Source: Strongyloides papillosus (Eukaryota > Nematoda > Chromadorea > Rhabditida > Strongyloididae). Taken from it: DNA of 64,000 nucleotides. How positions within the stretch are numbered: the first letter of the stretch is position 1; each line of letters begins with the position of its first letter. The notes beneath the pieces were generated by a model. That model was not told the origin of the DNA and ran no database searches. It saw only the letters and a list, made by a program, of their open reading frames with translations. The stretch spans positions 62,001 through 126,000 of the forward strand of contig SRSI01000043.1 in assembly GCA_005656395.1 (NCBI GenBank), read 5' to 3'. The position numbers and the translations under genes were made by a program. Below are positions 12,367 through 22,218 of this stretch, one piece after another.

Positions 12367-13250
12367 CACTCACAAATTATTGTATCGTTTTCCGTCTCAT
12401 TTGATCGTTTTGCTTTTTTTTGACTCATTTTACATTTTGGTCGATACAATTTTTAAAATTCAATTTTTTTCTTGATTTATTTCACCGCTTAGAGTTTCTA
12501 ATGTCATCAAATCACCGCATTTACAAATAATGCATGAGATAAAATTATAAGATGATCTTGAATGTATGTTAAATAAATTTATTTTTTGATAAATATATTG
12601 AATTAATATATCATAAATATATTGAATTAATATATCATAAATATATTGAATTAATATATCATAAATATAGCAAATTTACTAACACCTTTCAAACACAAAA
12701 TTTGTTACTTTTAAAAATCAATTACAATTTCTCGAAACTTATAATTTAGTAGTAAAAAATATATCAATTACAATGCCATTGTAGAAAGTAGATAACAAAT
12801 ATTTTTGAATCGTTTTTAAGCACAATTAAACGTAAAATTCTTATTTCTTTCTCTTATGTTAACTTAATTCAATCTCAAATATCTTTAATTTCCATAAATC
12901 CTCTAACTTATTGTAACTTTTGTGTTTATAATATATTTTATCAATAAATATGAATGATTTTCATATATTTTTTCAAGTTAATTTCATTAACTTAAATTTG
13001 GCGAATGTTTTTTTAAATTATTTCATTTTCCTTCCAAAAATAAAAAAAAAACCCACATGAGGATGAAATCACAAGAAATCAAATTTTGTTTTGTTTTATT
13101 CGAAAAATTTTAAATTTAATATATCACAAAAAATAATTTCATGACGCTAATGTACGCATATACGTAAAAATATATGCAAAAATAATTAATTATTGTATCC
13201 TCTCATTCTAGAGAATGGTCCGTGTATTTCGATACAATAATTTGTGAGTG
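12367..13250. mobile_element. mariner/Tc1-type non-autonomous element, TA target duplication
   Basis: The ends are perfect 21-base inverted repeats (CACTCACAAATTATTGTATC and one more base, 12367-12387; inverted at 13230-13250). TA dinucleotides flank both ends at 12365-12366 and 13251-13252, the target duplication of the Tc1/mariner superfamily. The 884-bp interior is AT-rich, has no transposase, and carries a 24-bp tandem repeat. It sits directly against the transposase remnant at 13253-13533 and may have inserted into it, but no continuation of that coding sequence is recognisable on the other side. Confidence 0.75.
12589..12669 (+). repeat. 24-bp tandem repeat, about 3.4 copies
   Basis: Units at 12589-12612, 12613-12636 and 12637-12660 are identical and are followed by a partial unit. 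Each unit contains ATATTGAATTAATAT, itself nearly palindromic. It lies inside the TA-flanked element. Confidence 0.9.
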
Positions 13251-13252
13251 TA

Positions 13253-13533
13253 GAATCTTCCTCAATGTTTTCAAGTTCTTCCATACAAAATTTACGGTGT
13301 TCTTCATAATCACATGTTTCGAGTTTTCGGACTCTCAACATGCGATATGGGTGGAACTTCATAGCCTTTGAAGCCCTCCACACCGTAAAAATCGATGACC
13401 CTGTTATTGCACTGAGTTCTCTCACTGATGTCTTCGGATCACTTTTTACTATTGCCCCAACCTCCTCTTTACATTTTTCAAGTTTTGCCATTCCTCGTTC
13501 TACCGGCACTTTTTCAACATTTCCAACTAAAAA
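13253..13533 (-). pseudogene. mariner/Tc1-family transposase N-terminal remnant
   Basis: About 90 codons read as a helix-turn-helix domain: DPKTSVRELSAITG...TVWR, then KFHPYRMLRVRKLETCDYEE and HRKFCMEELENIEED. This is the typical order of the bipartite DNA-binding domain and linker of IS630/mariner transposases. The catalytic DDE/D region expected next is absent: coding similarity stops at the TA-flanked inverted repeat at 13250. A candidate intron acceptor (tttttag) lies just upstream at about 13527-13534. Base composition is richer in G+C than the surroundings and continuous with the PMS-like island, in the same orientation. It is a fragment, not a working gene. Confidence 0.6.
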
Positions 13534-13569
13534 TAAATTAATTTTACTAAAAAACACTAAGATCTTACT

Positions 13570-14822
13570 TTTGAGAAAATTGTCGACCCAATTTTCAACA
13601 CTGTTAATTGCAAGGAAATCTCTGCACTTGTGAATTTCTTGAAAAAGCTGTCCACCGGCACGCGTTCTCCCCTTAGAGTGACCAAATCTCTGGACTCTTC
13701 GATTTCCCTTCTCTTTTATCTACGCGATCCCGGCAAGCCCTTATCCGTCAACGTCACGACTACACAACTGTAGACCTTGGCTCGTACCAGGTCCATTATC
13801 GCACACTCCATCTTGTCCCTCAGTGGCGAAGAAGTGACGTCAAAATAGCTGTAGGGCATCGTTAGTTGCAGAACGAAAAGCACACCGGAAGCTCGCCCGC
13901 TTTTACGCCATGCCTCTTTGACAGCTGTCCTTATGCATTTACTGCTTATCGGCCTCCCGTTGACAGACAGAAAGACATGGTCCTAGTTGTCCTTGCCGAT
14001 ACCATCCAATTCGCCTATACAGCCTTCGAGTGTGACTTGGCCGACCTCCACAAAGCCTGTTCCAGTCTTATCAACCCTAAATAGTTCACACGCTTCTTCA
14101 CTGATCTCCGCGTCTTCGAGTTTCCTCGTATTGCGCAATGACCGCGCCTTCTTGGAGAAGACTGAAGAGACCGCACAGCCTATATCCGCATGGGGGCCAG
14201 GACTCACCATTTTTCTTACTGATCTGGTGCTAATAATGTTTACCAGCTCAAAAGCCACGTCGATCCTGGGCAAAGCGTACGCCTGGAGTATTCTCACGAC
14301 CTTATTAAGCCATTCCCTCTTGTTACTTTCGAAATCCTCTCTCCTCACTGGATGGCGACAAAGGGGTTCAATTACCTCCACTCTTGTTCCCACATTCATC
14401 GCGATGTCTTTCTTTTTTTTCTCAAGCAGACACTTTCCGTTACTGTCGAACTCCAGGCGATATCCAGTACCACCCTCGACCTTCGTCTTTGTTACAACTA
14501 CGCTGGAGGAGCACAGACCACTTAGCGCCTTTCCGCGAAAGCCGTAGGTTTTCAAAGCAGCAAGATCTTCATAACTCTTTATTCTTGACGTCTCTTGGGG
14601 CTCGGCCATCATCTCAAAATCATATTCTTCGATTCCCGAACCATTATCTACGACCTCGACTCCGTCGAGACCATGTTTTCGCAACACTACGGAAATCTTT
14701 GTTGCACCTGCGTCCAGGGAGTTCTCGACTAATTTCTTAACAATTTCTGGCATGGTGACGCAGACTTGAGCCCTCCTCAGACTACGACGTACCTCTTCAC
14801 TTAATTTACAAATACTTGGCAT
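13570..14822 (-). pseudogene. PMS2/MutL-like mismatch-repair ATPase, decayed
   Basis: The open frame from ATG 14822 gives 279 residues of a GHKL ATPase of the MutL/PMS type: ENSLDAGA (33-40), DNGSGI (59-64), GFRGKAL (94-100). TAG at 13985-13983 interrupts, and the same frame then continues into the transducer domain (FLSVNGRPIS, then a MPYSYFDVTSSPLRDK-like segment) up to TAA at 13718-13716, with further residues after that. Two family glutamates are Lys: the general base in KELVEN (here KKLVEN) and the Glu of FRGEAL (here FRGKAL). The ATP-lid KHATSK is PQETSR. The C-terminal endonuclease region is missing. The block is visibly GC-rich (about half by eye) and intronless in an AT-rich, intron-bearing genome. 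Horizontal origin, transposon capture or a contaminant join are all possible. Confidence 0.75.
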
Positions 14823-16596
14823 AGTAGAATAAAACTTCCAAGCACAAACGTTTTCTCAGAGCGGAAATTTGCTTGAGATGCCTCTTACGTCCCTGAAATT
14901 AGCAAAAACATGAGCGGAAATCGTGACGAGAGAGTTGTTAAGGAATGACCAGGCGGCCCGTCGATTCACCACTGGCTATTTTGCTTTTTTCGACATTTGA
15001 GAAATATGTATACACAATAACTTTTATATATTGTAATGTGTCTTAACAGTATAAATCTTATAATTATGTGACATTTTTTATCTTATTTACTTATATAGCC
15101 TTTTATTCACTCAGAATTGAAAACAAGTTTAATTCGTATTTTAATTATACGAATTTTAGGAATCGTACTTTATTGTACGAATTTTTCATGATATTAGATG
15201 CCTAAAACTATAACAATAAAACGTATATTAAAGTACGAATTAATTGTGCTGCAAAACACTAATATATAGTGCACATGAAACACAAATATATGGTATACAT
15301 GAAACACGATATTATCGTATTAATATCTGCACAAATTTTAAAAAAACATATTATTAAATAATTATTTCTATTAAAAAAAACACAATTTTAAACAAATATT
15401 TTTATTAAAAAAACATTAATTCTTAACAATCTTCTTATTAAAAAAACAATTTCTAACAGCCTTTTTATTTTGAAAATAAACTTACTAAATCACAACTATG
15501 TATGTAGTATTAATTGATTTCTTAAAGTTTTTTCTGAATCACAGGAATCCCAGCAAACCTAAAAAAGCTTTAGTAATTATTGTAGATAAATAGCTTACAT
15601 TTCCACTCTCTCTGAATCCCAGAAAAACTAGCAAAAATTTGGTTTTTGTTATAGTTTAACTGAAATATATATAATTAATGAAATAAAAAAGATTTTGGAT
15701 AGAAGTTTCTTTAATACGAATTCGTACAGTTATAAATACGTACTTTAAAAATTCGTATAGTAAAAGATTTTTTTGAATTCGTATTTTATGTCAATTCGTA
15801 CAGAAATACATACGTGTTCATCTAATTCGTGTTTTTAACTTTGAGTGTTGTATATGAATTTTGTAATAACATGAAATTTTAAAAATGATGCGAATTTTCA
15901 AAGATGGCAATTTTTTATGATACAAAAATATATTAATGTATTATGAAGACATTATTAAAATAAATATTTATTAGTTGATCATTGGTAAAAGATAATTTTG
16001 AGTAATAATTAAGGTAATAAACAACAATAAACAGTAGTATTAGTAAAAATTCTTTCTATTTTTCATCTTTATAGTATGACTACTTTTAAAATTACAAAAA
16101 CTAATTTGTTTAGTATATAAAAAAAGTTTGAAAATAAGCTTTCTGTTAAAATTATTGCAATTTTTATCAATTTTTTTTATAGTTTTACAAATATATAATT
16201 ATGCCCTAAATAATTAATTTACATTTAACTTTTAAAAAATTTTTTTAATTACTAGCTTTGAACATACTTATTTTTGTGTGTATAGATCTTATAAAAGAGC
16301 CTATGTTTTTTTAAACTAATAATAATAATTAAGTTTTATAAATATAAAGTATTTAATGATAAAATGAATATGATACAAATTAGAAAATACACATTAAAAT
16401 AAAATAAAAAACAAATATATAATATATAAGCATTTTTCTTGATATTGTTAAAATGTTTAATGTTATAAAATCCATTTTATTTCCAGGTATTTCTGAAGTT
16501 ATCCATATAGTATCATTAGTAAAATTTTTAAAAAAAATATCTTTCTTCCTTTTCACAAAACAATGTAATAATAGTTGAAAAATGTTAATTTAATCA
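14823..16596. other. intergenic; end of GC-rich island, then repeat-rich AT sequence
   Basis: The GC-rich composition continues to about 14990, with a TTTCAG acceptor-like site at about 14894-14899, then drops abruptly. Beyond lie the TACGAAT-rich block (15107-15847), a two-unit ~23-bp repeat around 15258-15308 (ATGAAACAC twice), and a degenerate ~33-bp repeat of TATTAAAAAAAC at 15365-15470. No gene is recognised. Confidence 0.5.
15107..15847. repeat. candidate inverted-repeat element with TACGAAT clusters
   Basis: The left end CACTCAGAATTGAAAAC and the inverted right end CACTCAAAGTTAAAAAC resemble each other. Clusters of ATTCGTA/TACGAAT words occur inside both ends (15128-15240 and 15714-15830), with unrelated AT-rich sequence between. 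No TA duplication or transposase is seen. Palindromic word clusters near both ends suggest a MITE-like element, but the boundaries are uncertain. Confidence 0.4.
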
Positions 16597-16812
16597 CTAT
16601 TTTGGGGGAAGATAACATTTGCATTTACCCCATTTCCAAAAAATATAATTCTGATTGCTCATGCAAAATCCCTCAGGATCATTATCACATGCAGATATGC
16701 ATTTTTCTTGACTACAAAAACCCTCTGTAAATACATAACGAGGTTCTTTTAAACGTTCAACAGCGTTGATATGAAGAATAGCAAAAGTCAAAATAAGATA
16801 AATAATCTTCAT
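16597..16812 (-). CDS. small secreted six-cysteine peptide, CS-alpha-beta pattern
   Basis: A single exon encodes 71 aa. Residues 1-17 are a clear signal peptide (MKIIYLILTFAILHINA). The mature part has six cysteines at 33, 38, 42, 50, 64 and 66, that is C-x4-CxxxC-x5-GxC-x13-CxC. This contains the CxxxC, GxC and CxC elements that define the cysteine-stabilised alpha-beta fold of defensins and scorpion-toxin-like peptides. Loop lengths differ from the classic families (the loop before CxC is long). Nematodes have CS-alpha-beta antimicrobial peptides (ASABF-type, eight cysteines), so an antimicrobial or signalling peptide is plausible, but function is inferred from spacing alone. It stands alone; a TATA-like TTATATACTAC lies about 50 bases upstream. 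Confidence 0.7.
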   Translation of the reverse strand: MKIIYLILTFAILHINAVERLKEPRYVFTEGFCSQEKCISACDNDPEGFCMSNQNYIFWKWGKCKCYLPPK

Positions 16813-17364
16813 TTCTTAAGAAGGCAAATGCTATTATTTTAGTTGTTGAAAATTTCTTATATACTACATAAATTGAATATATAATGAGAAAAAAGCTTTT
16901 ATGAATTGTTTAATAAATATGTAAAAATTAAATAATATTGAATTAAATGTTTTTCCGGCTTTTTTACATAAAATATTTAAAAATATACTTTGACCATAAA
17001 AAATTAAAATAAAAAAAATTTATTGTATCATATTTTAAATGCAACAAATATTGATATTTTAATAAAATCTAAAAAATTATATATTACGTGGTTTCTAATA
17101 GAAAGTTAATATTAAAAGCATTTGCAAAAAAATAGAACACATTTTGACAATTCTTCATAAAATGCATTGAAATATTAAACCACAAAAGAATGTTGTAAAA
17201 GAAATAAATATGAGGTTGGAGAATAATTTTTCTTGTTTGAATATCTATAATTATTTATTAAAAAAAATTAATATTCAAATTATATTGTTAAAAAGTTAAA
17301 TGATAATTATATTCATTTTCTTTATATTTTTCCAATTTCTTTAATTTTAATTCTGCCTTAAAAT
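16813..17364. other. intergenic, divergent promoter space
   Basis: AT-rich spacer between two divergently oriented small genes; nothing beyond the TATA-like site of the peptide gene is recognised. Confidence 0.5.
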
Positions 17365-17697
17365 ATGTCATTATTTACAGAACACCTTTACAAGTATCCA
17401 ATTCATCCGGATTCCCATTTACTGAATGAAGAACTCAAATCAGCATTAATATTAAGTTATGAACAAATTTTAAGGTAACAAAAAAATTGTTGATCCTTAA
17501 CAACATTTTTTAGTCAATTAAATGATCAGCCACATGTTTTGATATCGGTTGCTTTTATTGTCCTTTTTTTGATCATATCACTTTACATGATAATATACTG
17601 CTTCAGTTTTGTTTTATTTGATAATGAATTTTCAACTCAATCATTTAATGGTAACCGAAGAATACCTGTCAATTCAGAAAACTACAGTGATAATTGA
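17365..17697 (+). CDS. small single-pass membrane protein, unrecognised
   Basis: There are two exons, 17365-17474 and 17514-17697, with a 39-nt intron (gtaaca...ttttag) that joins in phase; the product is 97 aa. No similarity is recognised. Residues 1-45 are hydrophilic with several His/Tyr. A strongly hydrophobic stretch follows at about 46-68 (VLISVAFIVLFLIISLYMII), and then a polar Asn/Ser-rich tail. The charge pattern suggests one membrane span without a cleavable signal peptide. The splice sites, in-phase join and sensible end support a real gene; neither exon is long, so it is easily missed. Confidence 0.55.
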
Positions 17698-18575
17698 AAA
17701 AAATTGACTTGTGTGATCACGGGATTGTAGTAAAATTAATAAGTTCTTTTTTTATTTTTAAAAATATATTAATAAGCTAACGATTTTTTAGTAAAATAAA
17801 CAAAAATAATAAAGGATTTTAAATTTATACAATATTTGGATAAAACATTACCTTCAATTTTGGAATATAAATTATTTTATAAAATTAAATTTGAAATTTA
17901 TGAAATTTCAAAAAAACCATGATTTGATATCTAGCATCTAGTAATAAAAATTAAAATGACATGACTAAAAAGATTGTATACACTTTACATACTGATAAGG
18001 CAAATTAGTATACCTTTTTTTACTACATCTTAAGTCGTTCTCCAAATATCCCAGTCAGGAAATGTGTGTTGATTTATCAGATAAAATTAACTATATATAG
18101 TTCTTATCAAAGACATAAAGTTATTTTTTATCTGGTAGTTAAATGCCAACATCATAAAAAAAATAAATTATAAAGTACCTGGATTAAATAATTACAAAAT
18201 AATTATTCTTAATAAGCCCCTCCAAATAAACATTTATTATATATTAATTTCTATATATGTAATTAAATTTTTATTTTCTATCGTATTTATCATGAAAATT
18301 GTATATATTTTGTAACTGTAGTACAAATATTATGATGTAACATTATAATTTTATTACAGTTTTATGAGCTTTTATGTTTGTCGGTGAAGTGAAAATTTTT
18401 TTTGGAGAAGGCGAAATGGTGGTATCATAAAAAAAAGTTATGATAATAAGTCTTTTGATCCATAGTTGATGCTACTTATTATCTAAAGAAATAATTTTTT
18501 ATTTTTAGGTTTTTAAGTTATTTCTAATATTTTAGTGAAAAAAGTTCTATATAATATTTTAAGTAGTCTTATCAA
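17698..18575. other. intergenic, upstream of the K2P gene
   Basis: AT-rich sequence with no gene recognised. It probably contains the promoter of the potassium channel gene at 18576. Confidence 0.4.
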
Positions 18576-20821
18576 ATGGTGAAATTTGCTGATGATGTTA
18601 CAGATGATGAAGAAGAAAAAACAACACATTTAGATTATTTTTATGATTATTCTCCTACTGAAGAGGCAAGTAATAATGTTATTCCCAGTGAGAAATTAAC
18701 GAAAAAAAGAAAATCGTGCATTAAATTTGCTGAAACAGTTGAGGATATAGAACAAGGAAATGTTAATAAAGGTTTTCAAAATGACATAAATGATTTTTAT
18801 AATCTGGGTGCAAACGAAGAAAAAGAATCTAATTCTAATCAACTACTAAATCCCGCTAACTTATTAAGTGTCAACGAAATACCTTCTGTAAGAAGGAAAT
18901 CAATCCAGGTATATTATTTTTTTAAGATTAAGTATAAATTTTTTAAAGTTTATAAACAATGCCTTATTTTCTCCAATTGTTGAGTTTACTGCAGGGATAC
19001 AAGGTAGTAGTGGTGATAGCTATGCAAGACGAAAGTCAATTGCTGTAGATCCAGCTCTAACAAAAAGGAATATGTTACTTCGTGGGAGACCATCAGTTTT
19101 TCAAACAATGGCAAGGTAATTAAAATAAAAATCAATGTATCATTTATTCGTATAAATTATATTTAAGAGTACAAAAGAAACTAGGAATTAAACATTACGT
19201 TTTGGTATTTTTACTAGCATTGTATGCCACTTTGGGTGGTCTAATATTTTACTATCTTGAGTCGGATAGAGAAATAACGACACTAGAAAGAAACAGAGAA
19301 ACAATAAATGACATGATAAATGAATTAACAATAAATATTTTAGCAATGGGTAAAAACGATTCGCTAACAATGGAACAAAAAAGAGAATTAACAATATTTT
19401 TGGTGAGAGAAACATACAAAGATTTGTTGGTTGTTGAAAATAAATATGCAGGATCAACATTTCATAAATATGAGAGAGTTGATATAAGATTAACATGGTA
19501 CTTTAGTAGTGCAATATTTTACTCAATGACATTATTTACTTCCATTGGTTACGGTACTATTGCTTGTCAAACAGTAGCAGGAAAAATTATCACAATTATA
19601 TACGCTGCTATTGGTATACCTTTAATGTTGGTGGTCCTTGGAGATGTAGGCGATGTTCTCCTCAGTTGGTTTATATTTATTTACAATTGGTCATATCATA
19701 AAATTAGAAGAGCATGGAATTTACTGATGATAAGGATTAATCTTGAGAAATATTTAATTAAAGATGATGATGATCAAGACTTTCCTTTAATTGGTAACGT
19801 TATAATTATCATTCTTTATATCTTACTAGTATCATTGGTAATTTTTTTGGCTGATTATGAAGATCACCAACAAGGCCTATCCTTTTTTGATGCCTTTTAT
19901 TTTACATTCATTTCTATGACAACAATCGGTAAGGAAATAAACCACTTATCAACAAATTTTTTTACTTAAATTCTTATTTTTACAGGATTAGGAGATGTTT
20001 ATCCCAGCAACAAGAGTGTTGAATTTAACCCTTTTATACCACTACTATTTTTATTTGGACTAGCTTTATTAAGTGTTGTTAATAGTACCATGTACTCAAG
20101 AATGCAAAATAAATTCTTATTTGTTGTCGAAAAAATAGAATATTATTTAGAAAATTTAACTGTTAATTGGAAAAGTTTATTAACGTGTGGTTTAAGGAGA
20201 GAACATATTGAAGGTTGGGAGACATTTAGGTGTCTAAGAAGAAATATAGAATTATTAACAATCTCAGTACCACTTTTTGATGATGGTATTGAATTGAAGA
20301 TATCACAAATGATGGAGGAGGAGAAAAAAGAAAGACCTAAGGTAAGGAGAAATAGAACTTTAAGTCAAGATATCAGACCGACATTAGGAATATTGAGAGC
20401 TGGTATTCTACCAGTAATGGCAGAGAGAGCTGCTCGTCCAAGAAGTGCTACAGACAACTCCTTAGACAAGCTTTTTAAAGAAAAAATATTAAACAATGCA
20501 AAGAAAGAAAAAACCTCATCACTGGAGAATGTGAATAAAGTTAAGAAATTTTTTACTAAAAGAGGACAGAGTTTTAGTGATGCACCACCACCGATTTCAA
20601 CGGGTAACTGGAAATCTCAATTTATAGTGCCTGGTTTGATTTTAAATAATAGTAATCTAACTAAAAGGGAAAGTACAAGTTTGCAAAATTCTAGAAGAAA
20701 TTCTGTAAACCCTATGACAGACATTTCAATAACTATAGATAAAATAGAGGAAGAAGAAGATAAGAATGAAAGTGAAAAGATTGATTCATTACCTATTATA
20801 GAAGAAGAACCACGACAATGA
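18576..20821 (+). CDS. two-pore-domain potassium channel (TWiK/K2P family)
   Basis: Four exons are assigned: 18576-18908, 18985-19115, 19168-19928 and 19986-20821, giving 686 aa. The first intron could use another acceptor, but TTGAG at 18980-18984 keeps the frame. Residues 1-155 are an acidic, Ser-rich cytoplasmic N-terminus with RRKS sites. The first membrane span follows (VLVFLLALYATLGGLIFYYLE), then an extracellular cap region, pore 1 with the filter TSIGYG (about 277-282), two further spans, pore 2 TTIGLGD split by the last intron (about 406-412), and the fourth span. The ~240-residue tail is basic and Ser-rich. Both filter sequences are canonical, so a K+ leak channel at the plasma membrane of neurons or muscle is expected. 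Nematodes have dozens of TWK paralogues; which one this is cannot be told. Confidence 0.92.
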
Positions 20822-21561
20822 ATGATATAGTAATACCGTCTTTATACATAATGAATTAGATTTTTTTAATTTAAAATATGGTTATACTAATTTAAAATAT
20901 ACATTAAGAATATTAATCACCAACGTTTATCATACATATTTTAAAATATATAAACATTTTTGAATGAGACAAAACATTACAAATAAATGTATAATACAAT
21001 TTGATGAAACATTTATCTTATTTTTGCAAGTACATTATCGCATTATCATACATATATTTGACTAAGTTGAATATAAGTATATTAATATGTCTGAAATTAT
21101 ATTTGTGTAGTATTACCTATCATTCAATATTTATATCTTATAAAGTTTTAATTTGTCTTTCATTTATAATAACATATCTATCATTTTTGTTCACTCTAGT
21201 AATGACCTTTTTTCAAAGAAATCTTTTTAATTAATATCCATCTTTTAATTTGTCCTTGATGTATCACTTATTCCCCTTTCCCCAAACTTCTTTACAAGAA
21301 AAAGTTATTTCAATTTCATTGTATCCTTTTATGGTATATATAATTTATGCTATACTATTTTTATCACTTTTAAAGTTTACTATTCTTTATTTTGATAGTT
21401 CTATGTTACTATATTTAAATTTTATATACTAAATTTTTTTCCATCATATAATTAATCTTTTATTTTTTGCATAAAATTGATTTTCTTTTAATTTTCCTCA
21501 ATTTTAGACCTATTTTTTCTACTTTTAATAGTTATCTTATATTGTTTATATTAAAAAAATT
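20822..21561. other. intergenic, AT-rich
   Basis: Two short open frames here (77 and 60 codons) are low-complexity hydrophobic translations of T-rich sequence and are not called. No other feature is seen. Confidence 0.5.
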
Positions 21562-22088
21562 ATGGATTGCAAAGAAAATGATTCCCAATGTTTAGAATGG
21601 ATTAATGAGTATATAGAGAATTATAAAACTACTGATAATTTTAACAGAGTTGCAAGAAAAGTTTGTTTATAAATATTTTTGATAGACCTTTATAATAGAT
21701 ATAATTTTAGTTAATTCCTATACGAGCTAATAAAACTTCAGTTTTATATGAACTTAAAGTGGAGAAGGAGCATGTTAATGGGAAAAATACAATTCATGGA
21801 GGACAGATAGCTTCATTAGTTGATATCGTTACAGCAACAGTAGTCTCTTTAACAATAAGAGATATTCCTATGGTATCAGTTGAGATAGCTACAAGTTATC
21901 TTTTACCAGCATTAATTGACGAAGATATAACTATTGAAGGGATTGTCTTAAAAATTGGGAGAAACATGGCTTTTGCTGAGGCTGAATTTAGAAGAAAAAG
22001 AGATGGAGCTTTGATTGCTAAAGGAAAACATACATTATGTTTACTTAACCACCTAAAAAAGAATGATGGAAAAGTCATTTCTCAATAA
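21562..22088 (+). CDS. hotdog-fold acyl-CoA thioesterase, ACOT13/THEM2-like
   Basis: There are two exons, 21562-21660 and 21711-22088, with a 50-nt intron (gtttgt...ttttag); the product is 158 aa, close to the usual ~140-160 aa. Residues around 60-70 read VNGKNTIHGGQIASLVD, the PaaI/ACOT13 signature in which HGG lies at the active site and the following Asp is the catalytic acid. The second half (FRRKRDGALIAKGKHTLCL) matches the terminal strands of the fold. It should hydrolyse medium- or long-chain acyl-CoA in mitochondria or cytosol; the substrate cannot be read from sequence. No targeting peptide is obvious. It ends 130 bases from the convergent UNC-16/JIP3 gene. Confidence 0.88.
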
Positions 22089-22218
22089 AAAATAAAGATA
22101 TTTTATTAATTCCAATAATCCGCATAATGACAATAATATAATATACAACTTTAAGAACTGTTAATAATATTAGTTATAAACGATATATACCAAAAAAAAA
22201 TACATGCATTTTTATTTT

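Noticed and set aside
13987..14740. Long plus-strand open frames (186 and 118 codons) in the GC-rich island
   Set aside because: They are antisense shadows of the PMS-like gene; Ser/Pro/Leu-rich translations without domains, while the minus strand shows clear MutL motifs.
20999..21432. Two hydrophobic open frames downstream of the K2P gene
   Set aside because: Translations of T-rich intergenic DNA with no signal, domain or splice logic.
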